NCBI GenBank assembly: GCA_017644045.1
Contig: JAEPMI010000004.1
Span: forward strand, 640,014-704,013
Length of the DNA stretch: 64,000 nucleotides
DNA from: Deltaproteobacteria bacterium
GTDB taxonomy: Bacteria > Myxococcota_A > Polyangia > Polyangiales > Houyiibacteriaceae
Reading direction: 5' to 3'
The notes under the pieces: model-generated
The model's input: the letters and a program-made list of their open reading frames with translations, nothing else
What the model was told of the DNA's origin: nothing
Database searches by the model: none
Part shown: positions 1 to 10,766 of the stretch, one piece after another
Layout: each line of letters opens with the position of its first letter
How positions within the stretch are numbered: the stretch's first letter is position 1
Translations under genes and position numbers: made by a program

Positions 1-63
1 GCGACACGCCACAGCCTACCAGCCCGCACCGGGCCATGAGTCGCGCGACGCGGCTGGGAAGGT

Positions 64-978
64 TCACCCCTCCAGGAAGGGCAGCGCCGCATCCAGGAAC
101 TCGCCCGGCGTGTCCACGTGCGCGAAGTGGCTGCTCTCGTCGAGCCAGACCATCTCGGCATCGGGCACGAGCCGCTCGAGCGCGTGCCCCATCTCGGGCG
201 GGACCATCGGGTCCGTCCGCGCATAGATGAGCTGAAGCGGCACCGGGAAGCGCTCGGTTTGCTCCAGGTCCTGGACGAAGCGCCGGAGATCCGCCGGATC
301 GAGCCCATCGCCGAGCCAGCTCGCGAACGCCGCCCGCCCGCTCTCGGTCTTCAGCGGCGCCGCGTAGATGCGCGCCTCCTCGCGACTCTTGAGCGTCTCG
401 TCGCGGTAGTGGACGTTGCGGTGCACCCAGCGCTCGGGCGACAGGGACACCACACGACCGAGCACCGAGCGCGCCACGCCGGGCGTGAGCGCGAGGTGTA
501 GCGCGCGCAGCCGCGGGATCGGCAGCACCGGCGAGTGCACGTTCACGAGCCGATTCATGGCGTCCGGGTCGTCCAGCGCGAGCCGCATCGCGACGTAGCC
601 ACCCATGCTGTTGCCGACCACTCGCTCTCCGCGGGCGTCCGTCGCGTCGAGGAACCCGGCGAGCGCCTCCGCGAGTCGCGGTGCCGAATGCGGTCCGCGC
701 AGCGCGCCGCTCTCTCCCGCGCCCGGCAGATCGGGCACCAGCACCCGGTAGCCGGCCTCGGCCAGCGGGGTCGCCACATAGCGGAAGCTGTAGGCCGAGG
801 TCATCAGCCCGTGCACCAGCGTGAGCGCCGGTCCCTCGCCGATTTCGCGGTAGCGGATGCGCACGGTCTCGGCCCCGACCGGCACGTCGACGTCCTTCGC
901 GGGCAAGGTCAGGTAATCGTGGGGCCGACGGGGCAGCTGCGGCAGCGACCGAAAGGGAACCGGCTCGAAAGGCTTCAC
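64..978 (-). CDS. alpha/beta hydrolase
   Basis: Probable cytoplasmic serine hydrolase (esterase, lipase or epoxide-hydrolase-like) of 304 residues; no signal peptide is seen. The alpha/beta-hydrolase landmarks are in order: an oxyanion HG segment (LVHGLMTSAYSF, about residues 54-65), the nucleophile elbow GNSMGG (Ser124), an acid in YARTDP (Asp256) and the catalytic His in ESSHFAH (His284). The chosen GTG start overlaps the TGA of the upstream DUF423 gene (GTGA), implying translational coupling, and gives a normal family length. An open frame continues upstream to 1392, but that part lies inside the DUF423 gene and looks like a shadow. The substrate cannot be told from sequence. Confidence 0.85.
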   Translation of the reverse strand: MKPFEPVPFRSLPQLPRRPHDYLTLPAKDVDVPVGAETVRIRYREIGEGPALTLVHGLMTSAYSFRYVATPLAEAGYRVLVPDLPGAGESGALRGPHSAPRLAEALAGFLDATDARGERVVGNSMGGYVAMRLALDDPDAMNRLVNVHSPVLPIPRLRALHLALTPGVARSVLGRVVSLSPERWVHRNVHYRDETLKSREEARIYAAPLKTESGRAAFASWLGDGLDPADLRRFVQDLEQTERFPVPLQLIYARTDPMVPPEMGHALERLVPDAEMVWLDESSHFAHVDTPGEFLDAALPFLEG

Positions 979-1349
979 GCGAGCCCCTTCCAGCCGGCGA
1001 TGGCGAGCAGCACCCAACCGACGATGAGCGCGAGCCCCCCGATCGGCGTGATCGCTCCGAGCCACCGCGGCCCGCCGAGCGCCATCGCGTAGAGCGAGCC
1101 GCTGAAGATCAGCGCGCCGCCCACGAACGCGTAGCCCGCCGCGTTCCCCACCCCCGAGCTCGTCTTCGACACCACGAAGGCCACCAGCCCGAGCGCGACC
1201 GCGTGCATCAGGTGGTACTGCGCCGCCGTCTCCCACCACCCGAGCCGCTTCACCCCGTCCTCGAGCCCTTCGAGCTTCCCCCGAAGCCCGTGCGCTCCAA
1301 AGGCCCCCATCCCCACGGCCAACGCACCGAGCACCCCACTCAACATCAT
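975..1349 (-). CDS. DUF423 family small membrane protein
   Basis: A 124-residue, very hydrophobic protein with about four transmembrane segments. The N-terminal LGALAVGMGAFGAHGL and the QYHLMHAVAL segment are characteristic of the DUF423 (YgdD-like) inner-membrane family, whose biochemical role is not established. Length matches the family. The start is the first of two adjacent ATG codons; no strong ribosome-binding site is visible. It is transcribed ahead of the alpha/beta hydrolase and overlaps it by four bases, so the two genes form a short operon. A longer in-frame extension reaching 2021 lies antisense to the peptidase gene and is not believed. Confidence 0.85.
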   Translation of the reverse strand: MMLSGVLGALAVGMGAFGAHGLRGKLEGLEDGVKRLGWWETAAQYHLMHAVALGLVAFVVSKTSSGVGNAAGYAFVGGALIFSGSLYAMALGGPRWLGAITPIGGLALIVGWVLLAIAGWKGLA

Positions 1350-1430
1350 GAACGTCCGCGCCACGCCGGAACCCTGCCACGCCCCCGCGCATCGGTCATC
1401 CAACCTGCCCAGACAACACTCCATCTCAAT

Positions 1431-1473
1431 CCCTTTGTGCACCTTCGTGCTCTTGGTGCCTTTGTGCGAGACC
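1431..1473. repeat. octamer-type extragenic repeat (CACAAAGG family)
   Basis: Between the DUF423 gene and the prolyl oligopeptidase gene, the minus strand reads as about four degenerate 8-10-base units starting with GCAC (GCACAAAG, GCACCAAGA, GCACGAAGGT, GCACAAAGG). The composition is A-rich compared with its surroundings and not codon-like. It resembles the second octamer element at 8691-8891 in unit size and in the CTCGCAC lead-in. Confidence 0.6.
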
Positions 1474-1533
1474 AAGAGCCCATCGGGAACAGCGAGCATT
1501 GCAAGACGCCAGAGCTTCTGGGATGACCGCCCC

Positions 1534-3774
1534 ATGCGAACGACGACCTGGCTCCTCCTCGCGCTGACCCTCGGCTGCCCGGCCCCGCCCGAGCCCGAGC
1601 CCGAGCCCGAACCGGCCGGTGGCGAGGAGCCCCGCAGCTGGGCGCAGATCCTCGGCGACCTGAACGAGCAGGCGCAGCGCAACGGCGTCACCGACACCCT
1701 CCACGGCACCGAAGTCGCGGACCCCTTCCGCCCGCTCGAGATCGACTCCGAGCTGACCCGCGCGTGGATCGCCGCGCAGACCGAGCGCACGGAAGAAGCG
1801 CTGCCGGTCGCCGACGCGATGCGCGAGCGCCTGCTCTCGTTCCTCTCGATCGGCTCGGTCGGCGGCGCCATGGTCGTCGGCGGCAAGAACGGTCGCCCGC
1901 TCCGCATCCTCTCCGAGCGCCGCGAGGGCGGCCGCGAGCAGCCGGTCCTCATCATGGAGGAGATCCCCGAGGACGCCGACGGCGAGCTCGCGCCGCGCAC
2001 GCTCATCGACCCGGCCGACACCGACGCCTGGGGCGAGCGCGCCGCGCTCGACTGGACCTACCCGAGCCCGGACGGTCGCTGGCTCGCCTTCGGCATCTCA
2101 CACAACGGCGACGAGAAGAGCGTGCTCCACGTCATGGACCTCGACGCCGAAGCGGATCCGGTGCTTCCGCTGCGCATCGAGCGGACCAAGTGGTGCAACC
2201 TGGCCTGGCTCCCGGACGGCACCGGGTTCTATTACACGCGCTACCCGAACCCGGGCGAAGAGGGCTTCGACGCCGAGCGTGAGGACGCGTACTTCACCCG
2301 CATCTTCTTCCACGCGATGGACCAGGAAGACCCGGCCGCCGACCCGCTGGTCTTCGGCGCGGCGCGCCCGACCGACTTTCCCTTCCCGCAGGTCTCCGAC
2401 GACGGACGCCACGTGGTCATCAACGTCTTCCGCGGCTGGTCAGCGAGCGACGTCTACCTCTTCGATCGCGGTCGCCGCGGCGAGCGGAACGCGCCCGACC
2501 CCGACGAGGCGAACGCCGAGGGCAACCTCTTCACCACCGTGGTCGAGGGCCAGGAGAACCTCACCCGCGCCATCCCGCACGAGGGCGACCTCTATCTCTG
2601 GACCAACGAGAACGCGCCTCGCTACCGCATCCAGCGCGTGGACCTGAGGCGCGCGACCAACAAGGCGCGTTGGGAGACGATCGTCCCGCAGGCCGAGGCG
2701 GTGCTCTCGGACTGGACCTTCGCCGGCGACGGCCTCGCGCTCCACTACATCGACGACATCCGCTCGACCCTGGTGCTCACGGACGGAGACGGCAGAAACG
2801 CGCGACCGATCGAGCTCCCGACGCGCGGCGCGATCGACAACGTGAGCGGCCGGGACGGCGTGCCGACCTTCGCGTTCACCTTCAGCGGCTACCTCCAGCC
2901 GCCGAGCCTCTTCACGGCCGACGCCACCAGCGGCGAGCTCGTCGAACGGCACCGGGTCCCGACGGACCTCGATCTCAGCCGCTACGAGGCGCGCCTCGAG
3001 CACGTGGCCTCGGCCGATGGGACGCAGGTCCCCGTGCACGTGATCGCCCCGAAGGACGTCGAGCGCGACGGCCACGCCAAGGTGCTCCTCTACGGCTACG
3101 GCGGCTTCAACGTGAACATCCTCCCGCGCTTCAGCCGCAACGCGCTCTACTGGCTCGAGCAGGGTGGCGTGTACGCGGTCGCCCACCTGCGCGGCGGCGG
3201 CGAGCTCGGCGAGGAGTGGCACCAGGCCGGCATGCTCGGGAACAAGACGAAGGTCTTCGAAGACTTCGAAGCCATCATCGGCTGGCTCGCCGAGAGCGGT
3301 CTGAGCGCGCCCGAGCGCATCGGCATCACGGGCGGAAGCAACGGCGGTCTCCTGATGGGCGCGATGATCACGCGGGTGCCGGAACGCTTCCGAGCGGCCG
3401 CGAGCTACGTCGGGCTCTACGACATGGTTCGCTACCACCGCTTCCCGCCGGCGGAGCTCTGGATCAGCGAGTACGGCGACCCCGACGAGCCCGAGCCCTT
3501 CGCCTGGCTGCACGGCTACTCGCCCTACCACCGCGTCGTCCGGGGCACGCCCTACCCGGCCGTGCTGATCGAGACCGCCGACCACGACAGCCGGGTCCAC
3601 TGGGCTCACAGCACCAAGTTCGCCGCGGCGCTCCAGGTCGCCAACGGTGGTGAGCGGCCGATCTTCTTTCACATGGATACGCAGCAGGGCCATGGCGCCG
3701 GCACGCGCGTGAGCGACCTGGTAGAGAAATACGCCCGCATGTACACCTTCCTCGACCAGCAGCTGTCCGAGTGA
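1534..3774 (+). CDS. prolyl oligopeptidase family (S9A) lipoprotein
   Basis: Serine peptidase that probably cleaves after proline in short peptides in the periplasm. The N-terminus MRTTTWLLLALTLGC is a lipoprotein signal with lipobox LTLGC, followed by a Pro-Glu linker. Residues about 50-460 are the beta-propeller domain (S9A N-terminal) and the C-terminal 280 residues the hydrolase domain: GGSNGG with Ser602, an acid in ADHDSRV (about 683-685) and His720 in QGHGAG. Length (746 aa) fits lipoprotein S9A members of delta-proteobacteria-like phyla. The ATG was chosen because it places a proper signal peptide at the N-terminus; the frame extends further upstream without one. The next gene starts at the stop codon or 18 bases later. 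Confidence 0.9.
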   Translation: MRTTTWLLLALTLGCPAPPEPEPEPEPAGGEEPRSWAQILGDLNEQAQRNGVTDTLHGTEVADPFRPLEIDSELTRAWIAAQTERTEEALPVADAMRERLLSFLSIGSVGGAMVVGGKNGRPLRILSERREGGREQPVLIMEEIPEDADGELAPRTLIDPADTDAWGERAALDWTYPSPDGRWLAFGISHNGDEKSVLHVMDLDAEADPVLPLRIERTKWCNLAWLPDGTGFYYTRYPNPGEEGFDAEREDAYFTRIFFHAMDQEDPAADPLVFGAARPTDFPFPQVSDDGRHVVINVFRGWSASDVYLFDRGRRGERNAPDPDEANAEGNLFTTVVEGQENLTRAIPHEGDLYLWTNENAPRYRIQRVDLRRATNKARWETIVPQAEAVLSDWTFAGDGLALHYIDDIRSTLVLTDGDGRNARPIELPTRGAIDNVSGRDGVPTFAFTFSGYLQPPSLFTADATSGELVERHRVPTDLDLSRYEARLEHVASADGTQVPVHVIAPKDVERDGHAKVLLYGYGGFNVNILPRFSRNALYWLEQGGVYAVAHLRGGGELGEEWHQAGMLGNKTKVFEDFEAIIGWLAESGLSAPERIGITGGSNGGLLMGAMITRVPERFRAAASYVGLYDMVRYHRFPPAELWISEYGDPDEPEPFAWLHGYSPYHRVVRGTPYPAVLIETADHDSRVHWAHSTKFAAALQVANGGERPIFFHMDTQQGHGAGTRVSDLVEKYARMYTFLDQQLSE

Positions 3775-3791
3775 GACCTCCCGAACGAACG

Positions 3792-5453
3792 ATGAACGAA
3801 CCCTTCAACCAGTCCCCTCCCGAGCTCGGCAACCAGTACGACGACGACGTCGTCCTCAAGGAGCACCTCGAGCGCACGCTCCCCGAAGACATGCGCCGAG
3901 CCATCGAGCCCGAGCTGCGCGAGATGGGTGAGTGGGCCGTGGAGATGCAGGCGCTCAGCCTCGCCGAGCGCGAGCGCGAGCCGGTGCTCACCCACTGGAG
4001 CCCGTGGGGCGAGCGCATCGACCACATCGAGCTGACCGAGGTCTGGAAGAAGGCAGAGCCGAAGGCCGCCGAGGCCGGCGTGATCGCCGCCGCGTACGAC
4101 GACCGCTTCGGCCACCACGCGCGCGCCCATCAGTTCGCGCTGGTGCACCTCTTCTCGCCGTCGAGCGACGTCTACAGCTGCCCACTCGCGATGACCGACG
4201 GCGCCGCCCGCACGCTCCTCGCGAGCGGCAACCAGGCGCTCATCGACCGCGCCGTGCCTCACCTGACCAGCCGCGACCCGAAGGAGTTCTGGACCAGCGG
4301 TCAGTGGATGACCGAGTCCACCGGTGGCTCGGACGTCGGGCTCACCGAGACGGTCGCCAAGGAGGAGGACGGCCAGTGGCGGCTCTACGGCCGCAAGTGG
4401 TTCACCAGCGCCGCGAGCAGCCAGATGGCGCTCACCCTGGGCCGACCCGAAGGCAACCCCGGCGGCGGTCACGGCCTCGCGCTCTTCTACGTCGAGTGCC
4501 GCGACGACGAGGGCCGGCTGCGCGACATCCGCATCAACCGCCTCAAGGACAAGCTCGGCACGCGCAAGCTCCCCACCGCGGAGCTCAGCCTCGAGGGTAC
4601 GCCCGCGGAGCTCGTCACCGGCACCACCGCCGGCATTCGCAACATCGTCCCGATGCTCAGCATCACCCGCACGTGGAACGCCACGGTCGCGGTGAGCGGC
4701 ATGCGCCGCGGCCTCGCCCTCGCGAAGGACTACGCCAAGCGCCGCCACGCCTTCGGCGCGACCCTCGACCAGAAACCACTGCACGTCGACACCCTCGCCG
4801 GGCTGCAGTCCGAGTACGACGCGGCCTTCCAGCTCGCGCACTTCGTGGTCGACCTCCTCGGCCGCGAGGAGCGAAACCACGACGCCAACTCGACCCTGCT
4901 CCGCCTGCTCACCCCCATCGCCAAGCTCACCACCGCTCGCCAGGGCGTGATGGTCGCCAGCGAGTGCCTGGAAGCGTTCGGCGGCGCCGGCTACGTGGAG
5001 GACACGGGCTTGCCCGCGCTGCTCCGCGACGCGCAGGTCCTCAGCATCTGGGAGGGCACCACCAACGTGCTCTCGCTCGACGTGCTCCGAGCCCTCGGCC
5101 ACGAGCCGGAGGCGCTCCAGGCGCTCGGCGAGGAGATCGCCCGGGCCCGCGCCGGACTGGAAGACCCAGGGCTCATCGAAGCCGGCGAGGTCGCTCAGAA
5201 GGCCTTTGGGCGCGGCGTGGAGTGGCTGAAGGCCGCCCAGTCGGAGAGCCCCGAGGAGCTCGAGGCCGGCGCCCGACGCTTCGCGCTCACCCTCGGCCGC
5301 TCGCTCTCGCTGGCCCGCCTGGCCGAGCACGCGCAGTGGAGCCTCGGCAAGGGGTCCAAGCGGGCCCGCGCGGCGGCCCTCCGCTTCGCTCAGCGCGGGG
5401 TGGACCAGATCGCCTGGATGGACCGCGAAGACAGCGCCCTCCTGCTCGCCTGA
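3792..5453 (+). CDS. AidB-like acyl-CoA dehydrogenase family protein
   Basis: FAD-dependent acyl-CoA dehydrogenase superfamily member of 553 residues, the length of AidB-type proteins rather than the roughly 380-residue classical enzymes. Visible motifs are the flavin-binding GQWMTESTGGSDVG segment, the WFTSA strand, RRHAFGATLDQKPL in the C-terminal helical domain, and IWEGTTNVLSLDVLRAL, whose Glu sits where the catalytic base lies in many family members. AidB itself is linked to alkylation response, but many AidB-like proteins are plain dehydrogenases, so the role is open. A GTG overlapping the peptidase stop could start it seven codons earlier. It probably shares a transcript with the peptidase. 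Confidence 0.8.
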   Translation: MNEPFNQSPPELGNQYDDDVVLKEHLERTLPEDMRRAIEPELREMGEWAVEMQALSLAEREREPVLTHWSPWGERIDHIELTEVWKKAEPKAAEAGVIAAAYDDRFGHHARAHQFALVHLFSPSSDVYSCPLAMTDGAARTLLASGNQALIDRAVPHLTSRDPKEFWTSGQWMTESTGGSDVGLTETVAKEEDGQWRLYGRKWFTSAASSQMALTLGRPEGNPGGGHGLALFYVECRDDEGRLRDIRINRLKDKLGTRKLPTAELSLEGTPAELVTGTTAGIRNIVPMLSITRTWNATVAVSGMRRGLALAKDYAKRRHAFGATLDQKPLHVDTLAGLQSEYDAAFQLAHFVVDLLGREERNHDANSTLLRLLTPIAKLTTARQGVMVASECLEAFGGAGYVEDTGLPALLRDAQVLSIWEGTTNVLSLDVLRALGHEPEALQALGEEIARARAGLEDPGLIEAGEVAQKAFGRGVEWLKAAQSESPEELEAGARRFALTLGRSLSLARLAEHAQWSLGKGSKRARAAALRFAQRGVDQIAWMDREDSALLLA

Positions 5454-5481
5454 GCACGAGGTCCCGGCGGCCCTCGGTCTG

Positions 5482-5588
<107 letters not shown>

Positions 5589-5748
5589 AGGTCGAGTCGC
5601 CTGCGGCTCCTCAACCACGGCTCCTGAAAGCGTGAGGAGACCGCACGGGGACCCTGGCCCCGTCGCGGCGTTCGAAGTAAGGTCGCCCCTCGACGAAGGG
5701 CGCCCGTGCGCCCACTTCAGCAGTGTGAAGACAAAGGAATTCGGACAT

Positions 5749-8658
<2,910 letters not shown>

Positions 8659-8690
8659 TCCCGGGCTTCACGGCTCCCACTGGGCCCTTT

Positions 8691-8891
8691 GCCTCGCACG
8701 GAGTCACGGAGCCACAGAGTTCACGGAGAGAAGAATGAATTTGGAGACCCGTTCCAGCGGATGCCGGAACGGGTCTTCTGCATGTGGGGCGTACGTCCGC
8801 AGGTCGAGTTCGCGGTCACGTCGGTCACGGGACACTCCTCAACTTGCGTTCTCTCCGTGAAACTCCGTGGCTCCGTGACTCCGTGCGAGGC
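8691..8891. repeat. MITE-like element: 42/43-base inverted repeats of octamer units
   Basis: The arms 8691-8732 and 8849-8891 are inverted copies differing by one substitution and one single-base indel. Each arm is itself built of degenerate 8-base units (CACGGAGT, CACGGAGC, CACAGAGT and similar). The 116-base centre contains the hairpin at 8745-8776. No target-site duplication or reading frame is evident. The rest of the 8659-9012 gap holds nothing else recognised. Confidence 0.8.
8745..8776 (+). terminator. perfect 11-bp hairpin downstream of sucA
   Basis: AGACCCGTTCC (8745-8755) pairs perfectly with GGAACGGGTCT (8766-8776) around a 10-base loop and is followed by a short pyrimidine stretch (TCTTCT). 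It is the best terminator candidate for sucA and could serve both strands. It lies inside the inverted-repeat element. Confidence 0.6.
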
Positions 8892-9012
8892 CCTGAGGGC
8901 ACATCGGGCGAAATCGAAGTCCGGGTGTGAACGAAGCAGGACGGAACGAGGAACGGCGGCTCGCAGGTGCGAACCGCCGTTCTCGATCGCGACGCTTTGT
9001 CGCGTCAGGCCC

Positions 9013-9387
9013 TCAGTAGGGCAGGCAGACGAAGAAGCCGGTTCTGTCGAGCTCGCCGCAGTCGAAGCCGGAGGGGCAGTCCGAGTCGAACTCGCAGGTC
9101 TCGTAGCAGAGGAAGGGGCCGCTGCCGATGGCGGCGCAGGTCCCGTCGAAGCCGTTCGCGGTGATGTCGCAGTCGAGCTCGTCACGGCAGCCACGGGTGC
9201 AAATGCTGTCCGTGGTGACCGTTCCGTCCGGCCAGCTCGCGGTGATCGACTCACAACGGAACGAGTCGCAGTCACTGTTGAACACGCAGGGCTCGTAGTC
9301 GGCGTAGTCGTCGTCCGTGGTCACGATGCAGCCGCTGCCGGCCATGGCCGCGAACGCCACGATCATCATCATCCAAAGTCTCTTCAT
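9013..9387 (-). CDS. small Cys-rich lipoprotein
   Basis: A 124-residue predicted lipoprotein of unknown function. MKRLWMMMIVAFAAMAGSGC gives a signal peptide with lipobox MAGSGC, followed by an acidic DDDYADYEP stretch. The mature part holds about ten cysteines in spaced pairs (CVFNSDCDSFRC, CTRGCRDELDC, CYETCEFDSDCPSGFDC), like the Cys-rich 'x-D-x-D-C' modules common in myxobacterial surface proteins. The start is well supported by an AGGAGGAGAGG Shine-Dalgarno tract just upstream. An open frame extends 15 codons further but lacks a signal at its N-terminus. Disulfide-stabilised and envelope-located is an inference. Confidence 0.8.
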   Translation of the reverse strand: MKRLWMMMIVAFAAMAGSGCIVTTDDDYADYEPCVFNSDCDSFRCESITASWPDGTVTTDSICTRGCRDELDCDITANGFDGTCAAIGSGPFLCYETCEFDSDCPSGFDCGELDRTGFFVCLPY

Positions 9388-9560
9388 TCCGGTTCCTCTC
9401 CTCCTCGTGGGCCTCAGGCCCTCCCTCGCCACCGGGTGGTCGGCGCTGGTCTAGGTTCGAAGTTAGCTCAATCCCAGGGCTGCAAGAATGGTGCTCACCG
9501 TTCCCGTGGCGCCTCCCAGGGCAAGTGTACGGGCTGGTGACGTGCGTCGGGCGACAATCT

Positions 9561-10238
9561 TCAGTTGAGCCAGTGCTTTCCGCCGTCGATGACCTGCAGG
9601 TGGCTGCTGGACTTCTTCTTCGGCTTGGCCCCCTTCTTGGGGGTCTTGGGCTGCTCGAGCCGCCACATGAAGAAGACGCCCACGCCCACCGCCCCGAGAT
9701 CGGCGGCGAACCCCATCACGTTCGGACGGGCCAGGAACTGGAGCAGACTGAGGAAGACGCAGAGCCCGATCAGGTGGACGGCCTTCATCGGGAGCACTCC
9801 GAAGAAGCTCAGCTGTCCGCGATGGCGAATCGCCCAAGCGTAGGCCGCGATGACGCCGAGCACGTGCGGGCCGAAGCCGAAGACGCCGCCGCCCAGGAAG
9901 AGGCCGAAGGGTATGGCGAAGAGAGCAGCTCCAAACGTGATCGCGACCAGCAGCTGGATCAGCATCCGACGGCCCCATTGCAGCTCGTAGGGAGCCACGA
10001 CGAGCCAGAAAAACACCGAGCTGATCAGGTAGCCGGTGAGCCCCTCGGACGTCGGCGACTGCGCGAGCGGATAGGTCACGAGCTGCCACGCCGTGTGAAC
10101 CCCGAGCTCGGCGGTCAACACCAGCTTCTGGACGACGCTGACCTCGAGGAAGTTCTCACTGACCATGATCCCGATCATCGCGGCCAGGGTCGTCGCCAGC
10201 CAGACCTTCACCACGGGCGTGAGCGGAGGGAATCGCAT
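9561..10238 (-). CDS. rhomboid-fold membrane protein, catalytic dyad absent
   Basis: A 225-residue polytopic membrane protein with about six transmembrane helices and a basic, lysine-rich cytoplasmic tail (KTPKKGAKPKKK). Order and spacing resemble bacterial rhomboids: a WQLVTYPLAQ entry helix, an L1-like loop, VFGFGPHVLGVIAAYAW in the place of the GxSG serine helix, and NVMGFAADLGAVGVG in the place of the helix bearing the catalytic His. By eye both the Ser and the His are replaced, so this is best read as a pseudoprotease. The family assignment is by pattern only. It stands alone on the minus strand with short gaps on both sides. Confidence 0.6.
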   Translation of the reverse strand: MRFPPLTPVVKVWLATTLAAMIGIMVSENFLEVSVVQKLVLTAELGVHTAWQLVTYPLAQSPTSEGLTGYLISSVFFWLVVAPYELQWGRRMLIQLLVAITFGAALFAIPFGLFLGGGVFGFGPHVLGVIAAYAWAIRHRGQLSFFGVLPMKAVHLIGLCVFLSLLQFLARPNVMGFAADLGAVGVGVFFMWRLEQPKTPKKGAKPKKKSSSHLQVIDGGKHWLN

Positions 10239-10256
10239 CTTCTCTAGTCTATTCCC

Positions 10257-10766
10257 TCACTCGGGGCTCAGGTCCAGTGAGACGCTGAGCGTGGTGCCGG
10301 CCTCCGCGGTCGCCTCGACCAGCGCGGCGGCCTTCGTTTCGCCCGTCTCGGGCGGAAAACCGGCGTCGCCCTCGATGACGGCGCCGTCCTCTCTCTTCAC
10401 GGGAGTGCCGTAGATCCCGACGCGGTAGGTGTCCGGGACCAGCACCGGCTGGGTCGTCAACGACCCGGCGGAGCACTGCACGATCCACTCGTCCTCGGTG
10501 TAGTGGTCGCCGCCCTCGTACTGCTCCCAGATCCGAAGCTCCACCACTTCGATGCCCGCGGCGGCGCAACTCTCCGCGGTCGCGGGAGCGCCCTCCACCG
10601 TCCAGGTGACCGCCACGGCGATGTCGCCGCCCGTGGGATCGAAGCTCTCGGAGACCGTGCAGCCGAAGATCGGCATCGCGGGCCCCAGCGCCATCAGCCC
10701 CACGAGCGACAGCCCGACGACCGAAGCCGCCGGGCTGCAGAGCGAGCGTGTCGCTCGATCGCTCAG
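10257..10766 (-). CDS. single-repeat lipoprotein, paralogue of the upstream four-repeat lipoprotein
   Basis: The mature part is one copy of a beta-rich module (SFDPTGGDIAVAVTWTVEG, then AAAGIEVVELRIWE and PVLVPDTYRVGIYG) that closely matches a repeat in the gene just upstream. The start is uncertain. The first ATG (10694) gives only MALGPAMPIFGC, too short for a lipoprotein signal. A CTG whose last two bases overlap the upstream TGA gives a convincing signal with arginines, a hydrophobic core and lipobox IFGC, and that start is used here. A GTG between them is also possible. Probably coupled to the upstream gene. Function unknown; envelope location inferred. Confidence 0.65.
   Translation of the reverse strand: MSDRATRSLCSPAASVVGLSLVGLMALGPAMPIFGCTVSESFDPTGGDIAVAVTWTVEGAPATAESCAAAGIEVVELRIWEQYEGGDHYTEDEWIVQCSAGSLTTQPVLVPDTYRVGIYGTPVKREDGAVIEGDAGFPPETGETKAAALVEATAEAGTTLSVSLDLSPE

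Noticed and set aside
9440-9490. tRNA-like sequence with a GGTTCGAA-type T-loop
   Set aside because: No acceptor, D or anticodon stems can be folded around it.
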